64,000 nt of DNA, from the NCBI RefSeq assembly GCF_050920755.1, contig NZ_CP158480.1, forward strand, positions 1,798,001 through 1,862,000. The letters are read 5' to 3'. The DNA comes from Oligella sp050920755 (GTDB lineage Bacteria; Pseudomonadota; Gammaproteobacteria; Burkholderiales; Burkholderiaceae_B). A program made the translations under genes and the position numbers. Positions within the stretch are counted from its first letter, which is position 1; the number at the start of each line of letters is the position of its first letter. The notes beneath the pieces are model-generated. The model saw nothing but the letters and a program-made list of their open reading frames with translations, was not told the DNA's origin and made no database searches. Of the stretch, positions 26,211 through 35,115 are shown piece after piece.

Positions 26211-27320
26211 TCAGAACCGGTGTCGTATACCAGCACTTACTAATTTAGACGTAAGGTCCTTTTGGAAAAGGACATGTCTGGCATAAGAACCATAAGCGTA
26301 TAAATTTGTACGTTTGCTCAGCTTATAGGTATAACCTAACGAAAAAATTTGTTGTGTATCTAGGTTATCGCCAACAAAGGCGCTACGTCTACTACGTTGG
26401 GCGCCATGGCTAGGATCCGCCATTTGCCACATAGCTCGGATGTTACCTTTTCCGATAGGCGCGTTGATACCGATAAGATAAGAATTAAAGTCCAACCCAT
26501 CGGCTGCAACAAATGAGCCACTACTAATCGAGGCAAAATCTTGTCCAGCGAACCAGCCATTACGTGTGTTGCCTACGGCCATAGATAATTTCAATATATC
26601 AAAGTCATAAGCCATGCCTAATGACCAGGCTCGCATCGTCGTGTCCTGCGTTCTAAGTTTGATTTGATCGTACGTGATAAAAGCCTCAAAAGGACCGTTC
26701 CCATAACGCAGACCGGAGGTCAGCGCGGTATTATCCTTTTTCTCACCATTAATGCTGCCTACTTGCTCTCCATCAATAGCAAACGAGTAACCAACACCGG
26801 CTTGGAAGCCATTTACATTCGGGCTTTGATATAACACCATGTTGTCATAACGGACAGTATTCATGGAGCTAAATGATGCGCCTACTGCTAACTGGTTATA
26901 GCTAGAGTCCATCGTATCAAGTACTTTGCTGCGGAATTTCGAGGCCATATTGGTTTGACGACCTACGTCGATTCGACCCCAGCTTTTATTTTGTAATCCT
27001 AAGGTTGCTTGACGACCAAATAGACGTCCGCCTTGCTTGCTTTCACCGGTAGTTAACTCAAAACCACTTTCTAGCTGTACGACTGCTGCCGTGCCATTAC
27101 CCAATGACTCAGTGACTTTTAAGCCCCATCGATTTCCGGATTGGCCACCGCTGAGTAGCCCAGTGGATTTGGATGAGTAAGGAGAACCGTCCCACATGCC
27201 ACTAATACGTTGATGAGTAATTCCAGCATCCAACACACCATACAGTGTGACTGAGGTATCGGCATGAACGAAGTTTAGGCAACCTACACTCAACGCAGAT
27301 CCCAATAAAATTTTTTTCAT
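26211..27320 (-). CDS. Outer-membrane general porin
   Basis: 369 aa. Signal peptide MKKILLGSALSVGCLNFVHA, then TSVTLYGVLDAGI, the hallmark start of betaproteobacterial/neisserial trimeric porins (Gram_neg_porins). The C-terminus ends GIRHRF with the terminal phenylalanine needed for BAM assembly. Predicted 16-strand channel for small anionic solutes. It begins 38 bp after phnL on the same strand, so it is probably the last gene of the phn/ABC operon and may let the phosphonate substrate cross the outer membrane. Substrate inferred from context only. Confidence 0.88.
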   Translation of the reverse strand: MKKILLGSALSVGCLNFVHADTSVTLYGVLDAGITHQRISGMWDGSPYSSKSTGLLSGGQSGNRWGLKVTESLGNGTAAVVQLESGFELTTGESKQGGRLFGRQATLGLQNKSWGRIDVGRQTNMASKFRSKVLDTMDSSYNQLAVGASFSSMNTVRYDNMVLYQSPNVNGFQAGVGYSFAIDGEQVGSINGEKKDNTALTSGLRYGNGPFEAFITYDQIKLRTQDTTMRAWSLGMAYDFDILKLSMAVGNTRNGWFAGQDFASISSGSFVAADGLDFNSYLIGINAPIGKGNIRAMWQMADPSHGAQRSRRSAFVGDNLDTQQIFSLGYTYKLSKRTNLYAYGSYARHVLFQKDLTSKLVSAGIRHRF

Positions 27321-27358
27321 TATGAGTCCTTTTCGAGGTTAAATTAAATGTAGACGGT

Positions 27359-27973
27359 TTAACCGTCTAAAGAGATTGACTGATCCACCCAACTGGCCCT
27401 CGTATGACTGGTGTAAATAACCAGTTTCTGAGCGGCTTTAGCCTGTAATAAAAGCGTGCTCACCTGATGACTACGCTCTGGATCCAATCCTGTACAGGGC
27501 TCATCTAAAAGTAAGATTGGAGGAGAAGAAAAATAAGCGTGAAGCAACATAAAACGCTGTAGTTCACCACCAGAGACATCACAGGCATAGCGAGAGAGTA
27601 AGCTAGGAGAGAGGTCCAGCAGTCTTAGTCCGTCGAGTACTGTCTTTGTGGGGACTAGAGCAAACCAATCCACAAGTTTTTCGCGAGGTAGTACGGTAGG
27701 ATGTTGCCCTACGTACGACATTAATCGTGAGCGTAGAAATGCAAAGTGGGCGGGTGTCATTGTGCTTGGTGTGAACTGCTGATCGTGGGTTCGTATGCAC
27801 AAGTGTGCCGTTCCTAAGCTTCGACTTCCCCAAATTCGTGAGAGCAAAGTCGATTTTCCTGAGCCTGACGCTCCCCAGATCTGTACGATCTGCCCTGTTT
27901 GTGCCGTTATGCGAAGTGGCCCATGATGTATGCCATTGCCTTCATACTGCAAAATCACAGTTGGTTTATTCAT
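27359..27973 (-). CDS. phnL: C-P lyase protein PhnL
   Basis: ABC-type ATPase of the C-P lyase pathway, 204 aa. Walker A GASGSGKST lies near residue 35, signature SGGELQR near 135, Walker B ILLLDEP near 152, and there is an H-loop (TSH). In E. coli PhnL works with PhnG, H and I when the phosphonate is joined to ribose of ATP, and stacks on the PhnK dimer of the core complex. Its start overlaps the phnK stop by one base (TAATG). Slightly shorter than the E. coli protein but with all nucleotide-binding motifs. Confidence 0.88.
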   Translation of the reverse strand: MNKPTVILQYEGNGIHHGPLRITAQTGQIVQIWGASGSGKSTLLSRIWGSRSLGTAHLCIRTHDQQFTPSTMTPAHFAFLRSRLMSYVGQHPTVLPREKLVDWFALVPTKTVLDGLRLLDLSPSLLSRYACDVSGGELQRFMLLHAYFSSPPILLLDEPCTGLDPERSHQVSTLLLQAKAAQKLVIYTSHTRASWVDQSISLDG

Positions 27974-28737
27974 TAAATCATTGCCTTAACAAGAGCTTGG
28001 GCGATGAGATGCTCAGGCTCAGTAAGCAAACGATCCATAATGGATTCGCTGACGATGCGGCCTTGATCCATCACGATGGCCCGATCAGCAATGAGTCGAG
28101 CTAGACGTAAGTCATGAGTCACAAACACCATGGCAGTCTGTGTTTGGTTTCTCAAATTAGAGAGCACATCTAAAAAATCTGCTTGAGCGACTGAGTCGAG
28201 ACCAGCAGTGGGTTCATCTAAAAATAAAATGCTCGGCTGATGGATCATGGCCGCAGCGATTTGTACGCGTTGGCGCATCCCTCCCGAAAAGTTCTTCACT
28301 GGCTCATGTAATCGTTCTGGACATAAACCAAGTCGCTGGCCCCATTTTTGTGCTTGTTTGAGTGCATCAACCGCACGGTTGTCACCTAAATCAAAAAGAC
28401 GACGTACGATATTAGTGGCGGCACTTTGTCTCAGGTTTAGGGTTGTGCTGGCATCCTGAGCCACATAGCCACACGCCCGCCGACGTAAAAGGTTAGTTTG
28501 ATAAAGACTGGTACGTAGTAAATCCTGGCCTAAAAGGGAAAGAGCCTGACAGTTGTTAGATAGCTGTCGTCCAGCAAGTATATTCAGAAGACTTGATTTT
28601 CCAGCACCTGAGGGGCCGACTAAAGCGAGAACCTCGGAAGGATAAAGCTTGAGGTGACAATCCGACAAAATACGGTGCCCAGCTATTTCAAGTGAGATAG
28701 CCTGTGCTGTCAGCACGGGATCTGGCAAGCTAAACAT
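27973..28737 (-). CDS. phnK: C-P lyase protein PhnK
   Basis: 254 aa from the ATG at 28737 (MFSLPDPVLTAQ); a longer open frame to 28800 would overlap phnJ by 71 bp and is not used. ABC ATPase motifs: GPSGAGKSS, SGGMRQR, ILFLDEPTAGLD and the H-loop THD. PhnK docks on the PhnGHIJ core at PhnJ and is required for C-P cleavage in vivo. The 8-bp overlap with the phnJ end suggests coupled translation. Confidence 0.9.
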   Translation of the reverse strand: MFSLPDPVLTAQAISLEIAGHRILSDCHLKLYPSEVLALVGPSGAGKSSLLNILAGRQLSNNCQALSLLGQDLLRTSLYQTNLLRRRACGYVAQDASTTLNLRQSAATNIVRRLFDLGDNRAVDALKQAQKWGQRLGLCPERLHEPVKNFSGGMRQRVQIAAAMIHQPSILFLDEPTAGLDSVAQADFLDVLSNLRNQTQTAMVFVTHDLRLARLIADRAIVMDQGRIVSESIMDRLLTEPEHLIAQALVKAMI

Positions 28738-29542
28738 GAGCGCGCTCCTTGCATGCTTCGGAGTCGGAACATACCCAATGGGGGGTGTTTGACGTACCAA
28801 TATTATCCAAATAATGAATAGATGAGCCGCAGATACAACATGCTGTATCGACTTTTTTCAGGCTAGCAGGCAGGTCAACAAAAGCTAAGTTTGCTAAGGG
28901 TGTATAGGCAGGCAATGCATAAATTCGTCGCTCGCGTGCGGCGCCAAAAATCTGAATAGCAGGCATCATCGCCATGCGGGGGTTATCCATAGCAGGAATA
29001 GGCGACGGTGACATTAAGACCCCATCATTAACAATCACAGGGTGGTCGTATCCTAAGCACGCCTCATCTTGTTGCAACCATGTTTCAAATAGAGCGCTTA
29101 ACACGACACCGTAATCATGATGTGCGTGCCGTGTCAGTGCTTCGGCCGCATCATTAATAAATCCACGTAGAGGGTCAGGTCGAGGAACTTGGTACACCAC
29201 AATTTGCTCTTCCCGCAACGGGCTTTCAGGGACTCGCTGACGCGTTTGAATGAGAGTAGCCTTTGAGCTTGTTGTCGTAATTGATATGTTTGCCGTTTTA
29301 GTAAAAAAATCCGCGATATTCAGGGCATTAACGGTATCATCCGAACCATGATCGACTACCTTTAACGTGTCATTCGGTTCTAATAAGGCAGCGGTAATAG
29401 CCATGCCTCCTACCCCCCAACCATAGGCAATGGGTAGCTCAGGAGCTGAGAAAGGTATTTGACGTCCAGGTAGACAGAGTGCTTTTAGGGTTTTACGACG
29501 TATTTCTTGTTTGGACGGTAGATCAAGGTAGGCATAATTCAT
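28730..29542 (-). CDS. phnJ: C-P lyase catalytic subunit PhnJ
   Basis: 270 aa. The radical-SAM enzyme that breaks the C-P bond of ribose-phosphonate intermediates. Conserved PYGWGxGG-like start (IAYGWGVGGM), DHGSDDTVNA, TLIQTRQRVPE, and the SPSPIPAMDNPRMAMMPA block. The four essential cysteines are kept: CxICG near residue 235, then VCSDSEAC at the C-terminus. One extra cysteine follows the first. Overlaps phnI by 4 bp (ATGA). Confidence 0.95.
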   Translation of the reverse strand: MNYAYLDLPSKQEIRRKTLKALCLPGRQIPFSAPELPIAYGWGVGGMAITAALLEPNDTLKVVDHGSDDTVNALNIADFFTKTANISITTTSSKATLIQTRQRVPESPLREEQIVVYQVPRPDPLRGFINDAAEALTRHAHHDYGVVLSALFETWLQQDEACLGYDHPVIVNDGVLMSPSPIPAMDNPRMAMMPAIQIFGAARERRIYALPAYTPLANLAFVDLPASLKKVDTACCICGSSIHYLDNIGTSNTPHWVCSDSEACKERAHV

Positions 29543-30552
29543 ATTTCCTCCTTAGCCTGAACTCGGCGTAAACGCGCTAAATCAGCATCAAAGTCAGAGT
29601 AATGAGGTAATTTCAAATGGCTGACATAGCCGGATGCAGCGACTCCGTCGGTATGCATGAGTGCATCACTGGTAGCACCCTCAATTTTAAAGTGCTGATC
29701 TACGATTGCCATGGCGACGGCTTTACGCTCGTTAGCTCCAAAAGCAATACCAAAACCCGCTTCTAAATGTGGAGATGAGCTAAAATTTGGAGCCACAGTA
29801 GTGCAGGCAGTTAACTCAACCTCACCAATGGATACGGTTAAATTGAGGTCTTCCAGCTCTACGAATATTTCAACGCTCCCTCTCATTAATTGCGCTACAT
29901 AGGGATGACTCGTTGAGGCTTTACGCAAACTCTCGTAAGCTAATCCAGTTAAGTAGCCTTCTTCGCCACGAGCGAGATGAGCGAGACGCTCGCAAGGATC
30001 AGGTAAAGAAGGCAAAACAGTTCGCGTAATGTCTATCGGAGCTTTAGATATTTCGGTGCGGATAAGATCTGCGTACAGTGGCTCAGAGCTAGAGGGCGAT
30101 GAGGGAGCTGCTATCACTGATTTAGGTAACTCGCACTGAGGGCGAGAGTGTTCTAAATCCATATTCAGTAAGCGGTGGGTGTAGTCGTAAGTGGCGCCTA
30201 AAATTTGCCCTCCAGCCAACTCTTTTTGCGTGGCGGAAATGTGGCGACTGTAATGCATTGTTTTTAGATCTATGTTTTGGCTTGAGCCAAAATTGGCTAA
30301 TTGCGCGCGATGAGCACGTACGAGGAATACCGCTTCGGCAATGTCTCCCTGAGCTTGCTTAAAGGCAATAGCAGCAAAACGTCGATCGTATAAGCCCCCC
30401 TCACTCATGATCCGATCAAGAGCTAACGACATTTGTGCCATGATTTGATTAATTTCAATCTCGGGGATTGTGTCGTCGCCTCGGCGACTCCGTTCTACGG
30501 CTATACGGGAAGCAGCAATTGCTTGTTCACCACCCTTTACTGGTACGTACAT
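29539..30552 (-). CDS. phnI: C-P lyase subunit PhnI
   Basis: 337 aa. PhnI is the nucleosidase-like subunit which, with PhnG, PhnH and PhnL, displaces adenine from ATP by phosphonate. Typical start MYVPVKGGEQAIAAS, then RLAHLARGEEGYLTGLAYESLR and the C-terminal GFGIAFGANERKAVAMAIVD and SHLKLPHYSDFDADLARLRR motifs. Somewhat shorter than E. coli PhnI (354 aa). Start overlaps the phnH stop (TAATG). Confidence 0.93.
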   Translation of the reverse strand: MYVPVKGGEQAIAASRIAVERSRRGDDTIPEIEINQIMAQMSLALDRIMSEGGLYDRRFAAIAFKQAQGDIAEAVFLVRAHRAQLANFGSSQNIDLKTMHYSRHISATQKELAGGQILGATYDYTHRLLNMDLEHSRPQCELPKSVIAAPSSPSSSEPLYADLIRTEISKAPIDITRTVLPSLPDPCERLAHLARGEEGYLTGLAYESLRKASTSHPYVAQLMRGSVEIFVELEDLNLTVSIGEVELTACTTVAPNFSSSPHLEAGFGIAFGANERKAVAMAIVDQHFKIEGATSDALMHTDGVAASGYVSHLKLPHYSDFDADLARLRRVQAKEEI

Positions 30553-31109
30553 TAAATGATCTCCAAAGTTAAGTGACGTGGTAATACAACCAGCTGCGTG
30601 TCAGCGCATAGTAGTAGGTCCACTCCACGCGGGTAATCGGCACGAAAAGCAATATGATCAATGACTACATTTTGATGTAACCCTGAAAAATATAAAGTGT
30701 GTGGTTTGTTGAGTCCTGCACCGGTGGCTCGTATAGCAAGCCCCCCGTTTGTAGGTGATATGGCGGCTATTTCCATGACAAGGGTTGCCCCACTTTCAGG
30801 CGCCTCACGGCTTCCTGCTGGAATATGTTGTAAGTGATGCCGTTGAGAACCTGCAAAAACCCATTCGGGAGTTTGGCTCAAGGTTGCGCCTGTATTCAAA
30901 ATACGGCTTGTTAATTCCTTATTTTCCACCTCAATAGCTACCGTCGTTTGGCTGTCTAGAAGGCAGTCAACGATGCAATGAATAGCACGCTCTTCTAGTT
31001 GCTGTATGCGCATTGGGTAACCAAAGGCATGCAGTAGTCGCCGATAAGTACGCGTCTGCCGATGTAACTCATCGTCATGTCTGTGCTCAGATCGTAAAGG
31101 TATTTTCAT
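30552..31109 (-). CDS. phnH: C-P lyase subunit PhnH
   Basis: 185 aa. Early FRxLLxAxxxPG region present as YRRLLHAFGYPMRI. Middle motif and the C-terminal GVDLLLCADTQLVVLPR (ADP-ribose-lyase fold family end) match PhnH, a structural subunit of the PhnG2H2I2J2 core. The usual PGR/PG motif is altered. Starts 4 bp after phnG. Confidence 0.88.
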   Translation of the reverse strand: MKIPLRSEHRHDDELHRQTRTYRRLLHAFGYPMRIQQLEERAIHCIVDCLLDSQTTVAIEVENKELTSRILNTGATLSQTPEWVFAGSQRHHLQHIPAGSREAPESGATLVMEIAAISPTNGGLAIRATGAGLNKPHTLYFSGLHQNVVIDHIAFRADYPRGVDLLLCADTQLVVLPRHLTLEII

Positions 31110-31113
31110 GATT

Positions 31114-31539
31114 CTAAGTTTTTTGTGCGGTGTAGAAACGTACAGAAGTAGCAGCCGTCAGCTGCTCCCTCTCAGCCTTTTTTAGCTCTAACTGTTGGCG
31201 TATAGGGTGCAGCACCAGCTCACGTTGGTGGGAGGGGGCCGTTTGTAGAAAGGCGTCTAGATAGGCCGCTAACTCCGCTTTGCGTAGATCGGAGCCCAAA
31301 TGTACTGCGTAACCTTGAATTTTCCCAATAGCGATTACGCAGCGAGTACAAGAAGCCTCACCAAACTGAAATGACACTGAGGCCTTACAAGCTTGTTTAT
31401 TGAGCTGCACCAACCCCGTTTCAGGGCCAGCGAGTTTTTGTATAGGCACACCCGGATTGTAAGTAGCCCAGATATTTTCCAGATAATCTCGGTTAGCTCG
31501 GGCAAGTAGCCCGAGCCAAGTTTGACGTTCTTGACTCAT
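31114..31539 (-). CDS. phnG: C-P lyase subunit PhnG
   Basis: 141 aa. It shows the family pattern: RQTWLGLLARA at the start, GPETGLVQLN near residue 38, FQFGEASCTRCVI near residue 57, and the C-terminal TSVRFYT. PhnG binds PhnI in the core complex. First of six contiguous phn genes; separated by 12 bp from the FmdE-like gene. Confidence 0.88.
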   Translation of the reverse strand: MSQERQTWLGLLARANRDYLENIWATYNPGVPIQKLAGPETGLVQLNKQACKASVSFQFGEASCTRCVIAIGKIQGYAVHLGSDLRKAELAAYLDAFLQTAPSHQRELVLHPIRQQLELKKAEREQLTAATSVRFYTAQKT

Positions 31540-31551
31540 GGCTATGACTTA

Positions 31552-32067
31552 TTACGATAATACGGTAGCGTTGTAAATATCTTCTGCGGGCTGGACTAAC
31601 AAGCGTTCTCCCATTTCGAGCTTCATTTCAGCCAAAATGACCTCTTCTTCTGGTGAGCGGTCTTTCTTGCGTGCTAACTGAATGAACTCGGGGCGTACGT
31701 GTCCGGGACGGATGGTGATTTCAACAGCGGTGCCACGGTACTCGAAACGGAAGTAATAACGACCACCGGGGGACTCTTCTTCTTCGAGCCCTACTGAGTT
31801 ATCAACAATGTAGCGACCCTCAGTAAGACCGCGGGTAACAAACTCAATCGCATCTCTACCCCCTGGGCCTCCAAAGGCTGTGACACAGCGAATTTCACGT
31901 CGTTCAGGCAAACGACCATTATCTAGCAAGGGCCAGGCTCGCTGCATAACTTTTAGCCCGTGGGCTACACCACCCGGATAACCGGCACCGTGGTATTTTA
32001 ATAACTCATCAAAGTGGACTGTAAATTCATGTCCATTTTCCAGATAGGAGATTGTATCGTTACTCAT
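31552..32067 (-). CDS. FmdE-like protein
   Basis: 171 aa, cytosolic. The segment LLKYHGAGYPGGVAHGLKVM near residue 22 and GGPGGRDAIEFVTRGLTEG near residue 66 resemble the FmdE family (HG-x-PG-x-G and DA-I patterns), a fold linked with molybdenum/tungsten or thiol-metal biochemistry. The cysteines that often bind metal in that family are not at the expected places. Its start overlaps the ATPase gene by 8 bp, so it is co-expressed with the importer and precedes phnG. It might process the imported ligand or its metal. Family assignment is moderate; function unknown. Confidence 0.5.
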   Translation of the reverse strand: MSNDTISYLENGHEFTVHFDELLKYHGAGYPGGVAHGLKVMQRAWPLLDNGRLPERREIRCVTAFGGPGGRDAIEFVTRGLTEGRYIVDNSVGLEEEESPGGRYYFRFEYRGTAVEITIRPGHVRPEFIQLARKKDRSPEEEVILAEMKLEMGERLLVQPAEDIYNATVLS

Positions 32068-32884
32068 TGTATTTACCTTTGTTTAGAGGATAAGAAATGG
32101 GCATATCTTGATCCGGTTCTCGTATTCCAAAAACCGGGCAGATTGTGCTTTGAAAATGTTCTCCCGTTTGCACCATTAGACGGCGTAGTCTGACGTTGTA
32201 TAAACGGGATAACTCAGACTCGGTTAACAGCTCATCAGCTGGACCAAATTTAATCTGATCGTTGGTGTGCATCAGCAGTACTTTGTCTGCGAGATGCAGA
32301 GCGTGTTGCGGATGGTGAGTGGTAAAAACGACCGAATGGCTACGTACTCGGCGTAACTCGAATAAGACGTTAAGCAATAAGTCCTGATTAGCTAAATCTA
32401 AAGCTGAAGCCGGCTCATCAAGTATGAGTACCTCAGCACCAGTAGCTAAAGCACGAGCAAGCAACACTAATTGGCGCTCGCCGCCGGATAGAGAGCCATA
32501 TAAACGATAAGCAAAATGCCCTCCGCCTACTTTTTCCAATGCTTCAAGAGCTAGCTTACGATCCCGCTGTGAAGGAAGGCTGAACATGGGAAGCAAGGCG
32601 GCTCGTGCCATGAGTACCACATCGAGGCAACAATGGTTTTCACTACCGTATTGGTATTGAGGTACATAGCCGATGAGGTGGGGTACCTGCCGTTGTCCTT
32701 GATCTAAACGTTGTGAGCCTAATAGAGCTTTTAGCAACGTAGTCTTACCGCGTCCGTTTGGGCCCAAAATGGCCAACGTTTCGCCCTTTTGTACGTTAAA
32801 ACTTAAATCCTGAAAAATCACACGTTCACCAAAACGTACGCACGCTCCAGTTAAACTGAGATGAGAGGTAAAGACGGTTTGCAT
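32060..32884 (-). CDS. FecE-type ABC transporter ATPase
   Basis: 274 aa. Nucleotide-binding subunit of an iron-complex/cobalamin-type importer. Walker A GPNGRGKTT near residue 40, signature LSGGERQ near 140, Walker B VLILDEPASALD, H-loop TTHHP. The C-terminal tail is longer than usual and ends in a polar stretch. Two base pairs downstream of the permease gene and overlapping the FmdE-like gene, within one operon. Confidence 0.9.
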   Translation of the reverse strand: MQTVFTSHLSLTGACVRFGERVIFQDLSFNVQKGETLAILGPNGRGKTTLLKALLGSQRLDQGQRQVPHLIGYVPQYQYGSENHCCLDVVLMARAALLPMFSLPSQRDRKLALEALEKVGGGHFAYRLYGSLSGGERQLVLLARALATGAEVLILDEPASALDLANQDLLLNVLFELRRVRSHSVVFTTHHPQHALHLADKVLLMHTNDQIKFGPADELLTESELSRLYNVRLRRLMVQTGEHFQSTICPVFGIREPDQDMPISYPLNKGKYNE

Positions 32885-32886
32885 GA

Positions 32887-33945
32887 TTAAGCCCTTTCAC
32901 GTCGACGAGTGCATAGTAAGTACACAAAGACGGGGGCGCCAACTAGAGCTGTGAGTACGCCTAAAGGAATCTCTGCAGCAGTTAAACTACGAGCCAACGT
33001 ATCAGTCAAAATCATGAAAGTGGCACCCAGCATAAGACTCGTGAAATAGAGCCGGCGGAGATCTTCGCCTACTAACATACGAGCAAAGTGTGGGATTACG
33101 AGTCCTACCCACCCCACTACGCCCGATGCGGTTACGCAGGCGCCGATAATGATAGAAATCAACGCGAAGACGATCATCCGGGAGCGTGCAACATGGATGC
33201 CAAACGACTTAGCTTCGTCGTCACCCATAGCGAGTACAGCAATGCGATAGCGCATTCTATTCAGTAGGTAAATGCTGGCAATGAGTATAGGAGCAGTTTG
33301 TGCAAATTTTTCCCAACTCGCCGTTGCAAAGCTTCCCATCAGCCAAAAGACGATGGCAGGTAAACTCGTTTCTGGATCCGCGGCATATTGAACTAACGAA
33401 ATACCTGCTGCAAATAAAGCATCAATAACAATTCCAGCAAGCACAATAGTCATCAAAGTACGACCCGCCATATTTGAAATCAGCACTACTAAAAACAGAG
33501 CAGCAAATGCTGATACAAACGTAGCCCCCATCAGTAGCGGCCCCCCTACTCCAGCCAAAATTGCCAGTGATCCTCCTAATGCTGAACCTGAGGATAAACC
33601 TAGCACTTTAGGTGAAACGAGAGGGTTACGAAATAAGGTTTGTAAGGCTACCCCGCAGATGGCAAGCCCAGCCCCACATACTCCTGCCAATAATATGCGC
33701 GGCAAGCGTACATTCAAGATCACCAACGCATCCATATGCTGTGAGTTATCACCTCGTAAGGCTGCATATAGGATGGCTACAATCTCATCTAGCGCTACGC
33801 TGTATCGACCTACTGATAGCCCGATTAGCACAGTCGCTATAAGCAGTAGGGACAAAAGAGGCCAATGACTAGCACGCCAAGTGCTCAGGGTAACTGGCTC
33901 AACCATTTCTGAGGACGAGTGAATCGATCGCGTATATGTGTTCAT
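32887..33945 (-). CDS. FecCD-type ABC transporter permease
   Basis: 352 aa with about ten membrane spans. Family hallmarks: NVRLPRILLAGVCGAGLAICG, then GxxxQxxxRNPLxSPxxLG (LFRNPLVSPKVLGLSSG), and the cytosolic coupling helix DDEAKSFGIHV. Such permeases import iron-siderophores, haem or vitamin B12, not simple phosphonates. The start ATG overlaps the binding-protein stop (ATGA). Confidence 0.92.
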   Translation of the reverse strand: MNTYTRSIHSSSEMVEPVTLSTWRASHWPLLSLLLIATVLIGLSVGRYSVALDEIVAILYAALRGDNSQHMDALVILNVRLPRILLAGVCGAGLAICGVALQTLFRNPLVSPKVLGLSSGSALGGSLAILAGVGGPLLMGATFVSAFAALFLVVLISNMAGRTLMTIVLAGIVIDALFAAGISLVQYAADPETSLPAIVFWLMGSFATASWEKFAQTAPILIASIYLLNRMRYRIAVLAMGDDEAKSFGIHVARSRMIVFALISIIIGACVTASGVVGWVGLVIPHFARMLVGEDLRRLYFTSLMLGATFMILTDTLARSLTAAEIPLGVLTALVGAPVFVYLLCTRRRERA

Positions 33946-35036
33946 TGTTTACGAAACACTTGATAACCGTGACTGTCGCCGTTCATAGCAATACGCAGAA
34001 TTCGATCTATCTGCTCATCCGATAGGTCAAAGTTATAAAGTAATTTGAAGCCTTCTTTTAATTCGTGACGTAGGTCAAAAGAGAAAATATCGGGATGAGT
34101 AAGATTGGCCAGCCACATCCATGTGTAGGGGCTTTCATGGGAAGCACTATCCCAGATATATCCACCTTGAGGTGTCTTATAAACGCGTTTTTGTACGGCG
34201 GCATTTAAGCGAGAAAGTAATGGGTCGTCGTATATCGCTTCTAATCCAGCATCCGTCTCTGCTGCGGAAAGTAAGATAATATCTGGGTTCCATTCAAGAA
34301 TCTGTTCCACGCTAACAGTGCTTTGTACGCCAGCTCCTTGAGCTACATTTTTAGCGCCAACCAGCTCGATGAAGGTCTGTTGATAACTTTTCTCACCAGT
34401 AGCAGTCAACTTGGATTTGGCAGAGCGCAAATGCAAAATGCTTGGTGTTGCATGAGAGCCTACTTGTTTTAAACCAGTAGTAATTTCACTTTGTACACGG
34501 TCACGCCAATCAATAAGCTTTGACAGTTTTTCAGTATTACCCGTGATATCAGCCACCATTTTCATATTGGCTCGGGCCAGCTCTTCTGTACCCGCATTGC
34601 CACCGCCTACCATTAGAGCAACGGGCAAACCTGCATTGCGAAGTGGAGCTACGATATCATCGCCGCGCTCACCCCACTGGATGACTAAATCCGGTTTAAG
34701 TGCTGCGATGGCCTCTACGTTGGGCATCCAACCACCGTTTTCCGACAAAATGTCACTGGAGATATCAACAGCTTCAGGAAACATAACGCTCATCATACCG
34801 CTCTCAAAGGCTCGTTTAGAGCCCTCATTCATACCCACTAACAGCTCGGTAGAACCATCTATTGCGATGAAGGTAGCTGCAGCTGGATTGGGCAGAGTAA
34901 TGATACGTCTAGGAGGGGCTTCTAACTTAATTTCCTGTCCGGTTACATCAGTAAAGTTAAATTCTTGCGCTGACAAGTTACCTGATAACAAAGTTGTCGC
35001 TACTAGCACGGCAAAGCAACGGGGTATTGAGGTCAT
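33942..35036 (-). CDS. Periplasmic binding protein of a metallophore-type ABC importer
   Basis: 364 aa. Signal peptide (MTSIPRCFAVLVATTLLSGNLSA), then the TroA/BtuF-like fold: PPRRIITLPNPAAATFIA near residue 42, VEAIAALKPDLVIQWG near 107, VSVEQILEWNPDIILLS near 240. No lipobox, so a soluble periplasmic protein. First gene of the long leftward operon; lysR starts 79 bp away in the other direction. Substrate unknown; a metal chelate, perhaps containing phosphonate, is inferred from the downstream C-P lyase genes. Confidence 0.85.
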   Translation of the reverse strand: MTSIPRCFAVLVATTLLSGNLSAQEFNFTDVTGQEIKLEAPPRRIITLPNPAAATFIAIDGSTELLVGMNEGSKRAFESGMMSVMFPEAVDISSDILSENGGWMPNVEAIAALKPDLVIQWGERGDDIVAPLRNAGLPVALMVGGGNAGTEELARANMKMVADITGNTEKLSKLIDWRDRVQSEITTGLKQVGSHATPSILHLRSAKSKLTATGEKSYQQTFIELVGAKNVAQGAGVQSTVSVEQILEWNPDIILLSAAETDAGLEAIYDDPLLSRLNAAVQKRVYKTPQGGYIWDSASHESPYTWMWLANLTHPDIFSFDLRHELKEGFKLLYNFDLSDEQIDRILRIAMNGDSHGYQVFRKQ

Positions 35037-35115
35037 AACTTCTCCAACTGGGAATGAGATTGACTATTATTTTGATTAAGAATATTATAGCCAGTGTTTC
35101 ATCAATTGGAATCGA

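Noticed and set aside
28738..28800. Longer phnK start at 28800
   Set aside because: Would overlap phnJ by 71 bp and has no ribosome site; the ATG at 28737 gives the expected length.
35037..35115. Pho box in front of the phn/ABC operon
   Set aside because: No CTGTCAT-type direct repeat is present in the gap.
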